Assembly: GCA_024408015.1 (NCBI GenBank)
Contig: JAKSVJ010000064.1
Span: forward strand, 1-7,030
Reading direction: 5' to 3'
DNA: 7,030 nucleotides
Origin: Clostridia bacterium
GTDB lineage: Bacteria; Bacillota; Clostridia; Oscillospirales; CAG-272
Of this stretch, positions 5,252-7,030 are shown piece by piece (the stretch's first letter is position 1; each line of letters opens with the position of its first letter). The translations under genes and the position numbers were made by a program. The notes beneath the pieces were generated by a model, which made no database searches, was not told where the DNA came from, and saw only the letters and a program-made list of their open reading frames with translations.

Positions 5252-6709
5252 ATGAATCTTTTTAACGAGAATGAAGAAGAAAAAATGCCAAAAGAAGAAA
5301 ATGATTCGACAAATGTTGAAAATCAAGATGTAGAAGATACTACAGATGCAGTTGACGAACAGCAAGAAACCAACGAAGATATAAAGGTAGAAGAGAAGCA
5401 GGTTGTAGATGCCGCATTGTATGAGCCTACTAATAGAAAACGTTCAACATCCTCAGCACCAGCAATTGCGATTTTAATTGCATGCGTATTGATTTTTTCA
5501 GCAGTTGTTGGACTTGGCGGATGGAAACTATATCAAACCATTTCCAACAATTCCACAACAGGAACAACACAAGACGTTACAACAACTCAAAACAACACAA
5601 CATCAACAACTATTGAGTCAACAACATCAATAGCAACTGGTGATGCTAACATGGTGGATGCAGTCATTCTTCCAGAGCACACAACTACATCAGATACATC
5701 AACAGATGTTACAGACATGATTAACGATTGTTATAATTCTTGCGTAAGAATTGTCTTATACAAAAATGGAAACAAAGTATCTGCCGGTTCTGGTGTTATC
5801 TATACTAATGATGGATATATCGTTACAAACTATCATGTTGCCGGAAACACAGATTTATCTGGATGTGAAATTAAAGTTGAAATAGCAGATGGTACCGTTT
5901 ATTCTGCAATATATATTTGTGGTGATGTTGAGACAGATATTGCTGTAATAAAGATAGATAAAAACGATTGTCATGCTTGTAAAATAGGAAATAGCAATAC
6001 TACTGTTTTTGGTGAAACTATTTATTGTATTGGTAATCCTAATGGTGCCGGATTAACAGTTACAAATGGTTTGATTAGTAGAAAAAATGTGTCAAGTACA
6101 ATAAATGCTGGCACAGTAACAATTCATATAGATGGTCTATTCATGATTAGTGCACCTATTAATGCAGGAAACAGTGGTGGTGGATTGTTCAATGCAAAAG
6201 GTGAATTGATTGGTATTGTTAATGCTAAATCATACTATGATCAATCAGGCAATGCTATGGAAGGAACAGCAACAGCTATTCCTATTGCGAAGGCAATTGA
6301 TTGTATCAATACTCTTAGTAGTAATAATGGATATATTCCTGGTAGGGCGAAGATTGGTGTAATTGTCAGTGTTAATGGGGTTTCAATTGGAAATGGTTGG
6401 ACAAGCACATCATACACAGTTGTGACAGGAGTTCAAAAAGGCTCTTGTTCAGAAGTCGCCGGAGTTCAAATTGGTGATGTAATATTTGCAATTGATGATA
6501 TTAATCTAAAAACATATGCTCAAGAACATTCACTGCTCAGCGACTACGATGCAATGCATTATTTGTTAATGACAAAATACAAGATTGGTGATACAGCCAA
6601 ACTAACAATCCTTAGACCAGAAGATCCTACATCTACAGGAAAAGTTACATATAATCAAATTGAGCTTGAAGTTACATTCGTTGATTTTAACTATTCAAAC
6701 ATAAAATGA
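5252..6709 (+). CDS. HtrA/DegP-like membrane-anchored serine protease with PDZ domain
   Basis: The 485-residue protein has an acidic cytoplasmic tail (residues 1-60: 21 Asp/Glu against 4 Lys), a basic R62-K-R64 stop, a single transmembrane segment at about 69-88, and a Thr/Ser/Asn-rich linker at about 98-153. The trypsin-like domain (about 155-355) carries the triad H195 in T-N-Y-H-V-A-G, D229 in E-T-D-I-A-V and S308 in G-N-S-G-G-G. A PDZ-like domain follows (about 365-478), with a G-V-Q-K-G-S-C-S-E-V-A-G-V-Q-I-G-D-V-I core. The basic residues before the membrane segment place the protease outside the membrane, where family members degrade or hold misfolded exported proteins. The extracytoplasmic part has nine cysteines, including C240-H-A-C243, which is unusual for an exported Firmicute protein. 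It is monocistronic, with its own promoter and terminator. The physiological substrate is unknown. Confidence 0.93.
   Translation: MNLFNENEEEKMPKEENDSTNVENQDVEDTTDAVDEQQETNEDIKVEEKQVVDAALYEPTNRKRSTSSAPAIAILIACVLIFSAVVGLGGWKLYQTISNNSTTGTTQDVTTTQNNTTSTTIESTTSIATGDANMVDAVILPEHTTTSDTSTDVTDMINDCYNSCVRIVLYKNGNKVSAGSGVIYTNDGYIVTNYHVAGNTDLSGCEIKVEIADGTVYSAIYICGDVETDIAVIKIDKNDCHACKIGNSNTTVFGETIYCIGNPNGAGLTVTNGLISRKNVSSTINAGTVTIHIDGLFMISAPINAGNSGGGLFNAKGELIGIVNAKSYYDQSGNAMEGTATAIPIAKAIDCINTLSSNNGYIPGRAKIGVIVSVNGVSIGNGWTSTSYTVVTGVQKGSCSEVAGVQIGDVIFAIDDINLKTYAQEHSLLSDYDAMHYLLMTKYKIGDTAKLTILRPEDPTSTGKVTYNQIELEVTFVDFNYSNIK
5548..5710 (+). other. Low-complexity Thr/Ser/Asn-rich linker coding segment
   Basis: Residues about 100-153 of the HtrA-like protein are dominated by Thr, Ser, Asn and Gln, largely encoded by ACA, ACT and AAC codons. 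This makes the coding strand strikingly poor in G and rich in A and C. It joins the membrane anchor to the protease domain and is probably a flexible spacer crossing the cell wall. Such Thr/Ser tracts can be O-glycosylated, but nothing here shows that. Confidence 0.65.
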
Positions 6710-6721
6710 TATGAAACAGCT

Positions 6722-6758
6722 AAGGCGGCACGTTTACAAAGGATGTGCCGTCTTTTTT
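6722..6758 (+). terminator. Rho-independent terminator of the HtrA-like gene
   Basis: AAGGCGGCAC (6722-6731) pairs with GTGCCGTCTT (6745-6754) over 10 bp with one G-U pair, around a 13-base loop. A run of six T residues occupies 6753-6758. It starts 12 bases after the protease stop. GC-rich stem plus T-run in an AT-rich setting is the classical form. Confidence 0.88.
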
Positions 6759-6768
6759 GTCCAAATAG

Positions 6769-6797
6769 TTGGAAAACACAATAATATGTGGTAAAAT
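6769..6797 (+). promoter_or_regulatory. Sigma-A promoter with extended -10 for the last, partial gene
   Basis: TTGGAA (6769-6774), a 17-base spacer and TAAAAT (6792-6797) form a near-consensus promoter. TGG just before the -10 gives an extended -10. Transcription should start near 6804, leaving a leader of about 64 bases before the ATG at 6868. The promoter begins 10 bases after the preceding T-run, so the gene is a separate transcription unit. Confidence 0.7.
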
Positions 6798-6829
6798 TAA
6801 TGAAAGAAATATGATGTGATTATGTTTTA

Positions 6830-6844
6830 TGATAATCATTTAGT
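6830..6844 (+). promoter_or_regulatory. Possible Fur-box-like operator (weak)
   Basis: TGATAATCATTTAGT matches the Bacillus-type Fur consensus TGATAATnATTATCA fully in the left half and at three of seven positions in the right half. ATGATAATCAT (6829-6839) is itself a perfect 5-bp inverted repeat around one base. The site lies about 26 bases downstream of the predicted transcription start, where a bound repressor could block elongation. In AT-rich DNA such a partial match can arise by chance, so this is only a candidate. Confidence 0.2.
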
Positions 6845-6867
6845 CATTTTAAGGAGTACAATTAATA

Positions 6868-7030
6868 ATGATTGACAAACAAAAGACAGCCAAGATATTA
6901 GTATCAAGTATCATTATTGTTATGATAATCGTGTTCGCTTTTGTTATTTTTGGGGAAAATTTAAAACTGCTAGCCAAAGAAGAACAATATATTACATCAT
7001 TTGCCGAATTACAATCAGCAATTCATTCCG
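6868..7030 (+). CDS. Membrane-anchored or exported protein of unknown function, N-terminal fragment
   Basis: An open frame starts at ATG 6868 and runs off the window after 54 codons. AAGGAG (6851-6856), 11 bases upstream, supports the start. The peptide begins M-I-D-K-Q-K-T-A-K, has a hydrophobic stretch at about residues 10-28 (I/V/F-rich) and then continues F-G-E-N-L-K-L-L-A-K-E-E-Q. With basic residues before the segment, this fits a type II membrane anchor or an uncleaved signal sequence, with the rest outside the cell. No A-x-A cleavage site is obvious. The phrase S-F-A-E-L-Q-S-A-I-H is not enough to assign a family. The function is unknown. Confidence 0.75.
   Translation, partial: MIDKQKTAKILVSSIIIVMIIVFAFVIFGENLKLLAKEEQYITSFAELQSAIHS

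Noticed and set aside
5548..5640. ACA-rich stretch as a tandem DNA repeat or CRISPR-like array
   Set aside because: The units have no constant length or sequence; the pattern is explained by Thr/Asn codons of the linker.

Overview
The window looks like a chromosomal core region of an AT-rich, Gram-positive, probably anaerobic Firmicute (Clostridia-like). The evidence is A/T-ending codon choice, strong GGAGG-type ribosome binding sites, short intergenic spaces with sigma-A-type promoters and intrinsic terminators, and the protein families present (Nif3, RluA-family synthase, ArgRS, YebC, single-pass HtrA-like protease). TAA, TAG and TGA all act as ordinary stops, so the standard bacterial code applies. 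I cannot name the genus from sequence alone.

Layout. Positions 1-155 hold the C-terminal end of a Nif3-like metal-binding protein. Only 3 bases later a membrane-anchored glycerophosphodiester phosphodiesterase begins (159-971). A perfect 9-bp hairpin separates it from an RluA/RluD-family pseudouridine synthase (1017-1907). A 104-bp gap with a candidate promoter precedes argS (2012-3721), which is followed 17 bases later by yebC (3739-4482), most likely on the same transcript. A hairpin at 4491-4517 separates yebC from a convergent minus-strand GNAT acetyltransferase (4526-5092), and its poly-U side faces the acetyltransferase. The 159-bp space 5093-5251 is a divergent promoter region between that gene and an HtrA-like membrane-anchored serine protease (5252-6709). 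The protease gene ends in a clear intrinsic terminator. A well-formed promoter then drives a new gene (from 6868) cut off by the window edge; only its N-terminal membrane segment is visible.

How the genes relate. argS and yebC both serve translation: arginine charging, and a YebC/TACO1-type factor that has been linked to both transcription control and translation. The RluA-family enzyme modifies structured RNA, most likely rRNA. The phosphodiesterase and the HtrA-like protease belong to envelope lipid turnover and extracytoplasmic protein quality control. There is no mobile element, CRISPR array, tRNA, rRNA or recognisable riboswitch.

I found no convincing undescribed system. The points most worth a second look are the unusually cysteine-rich extracytoplasmic part of the HtrA-like protease, the odd last ~25 residues of ArgRS (possibly a compensated frameshift), and a Fur-box-like palindrome in the leader of the last, partial gene.
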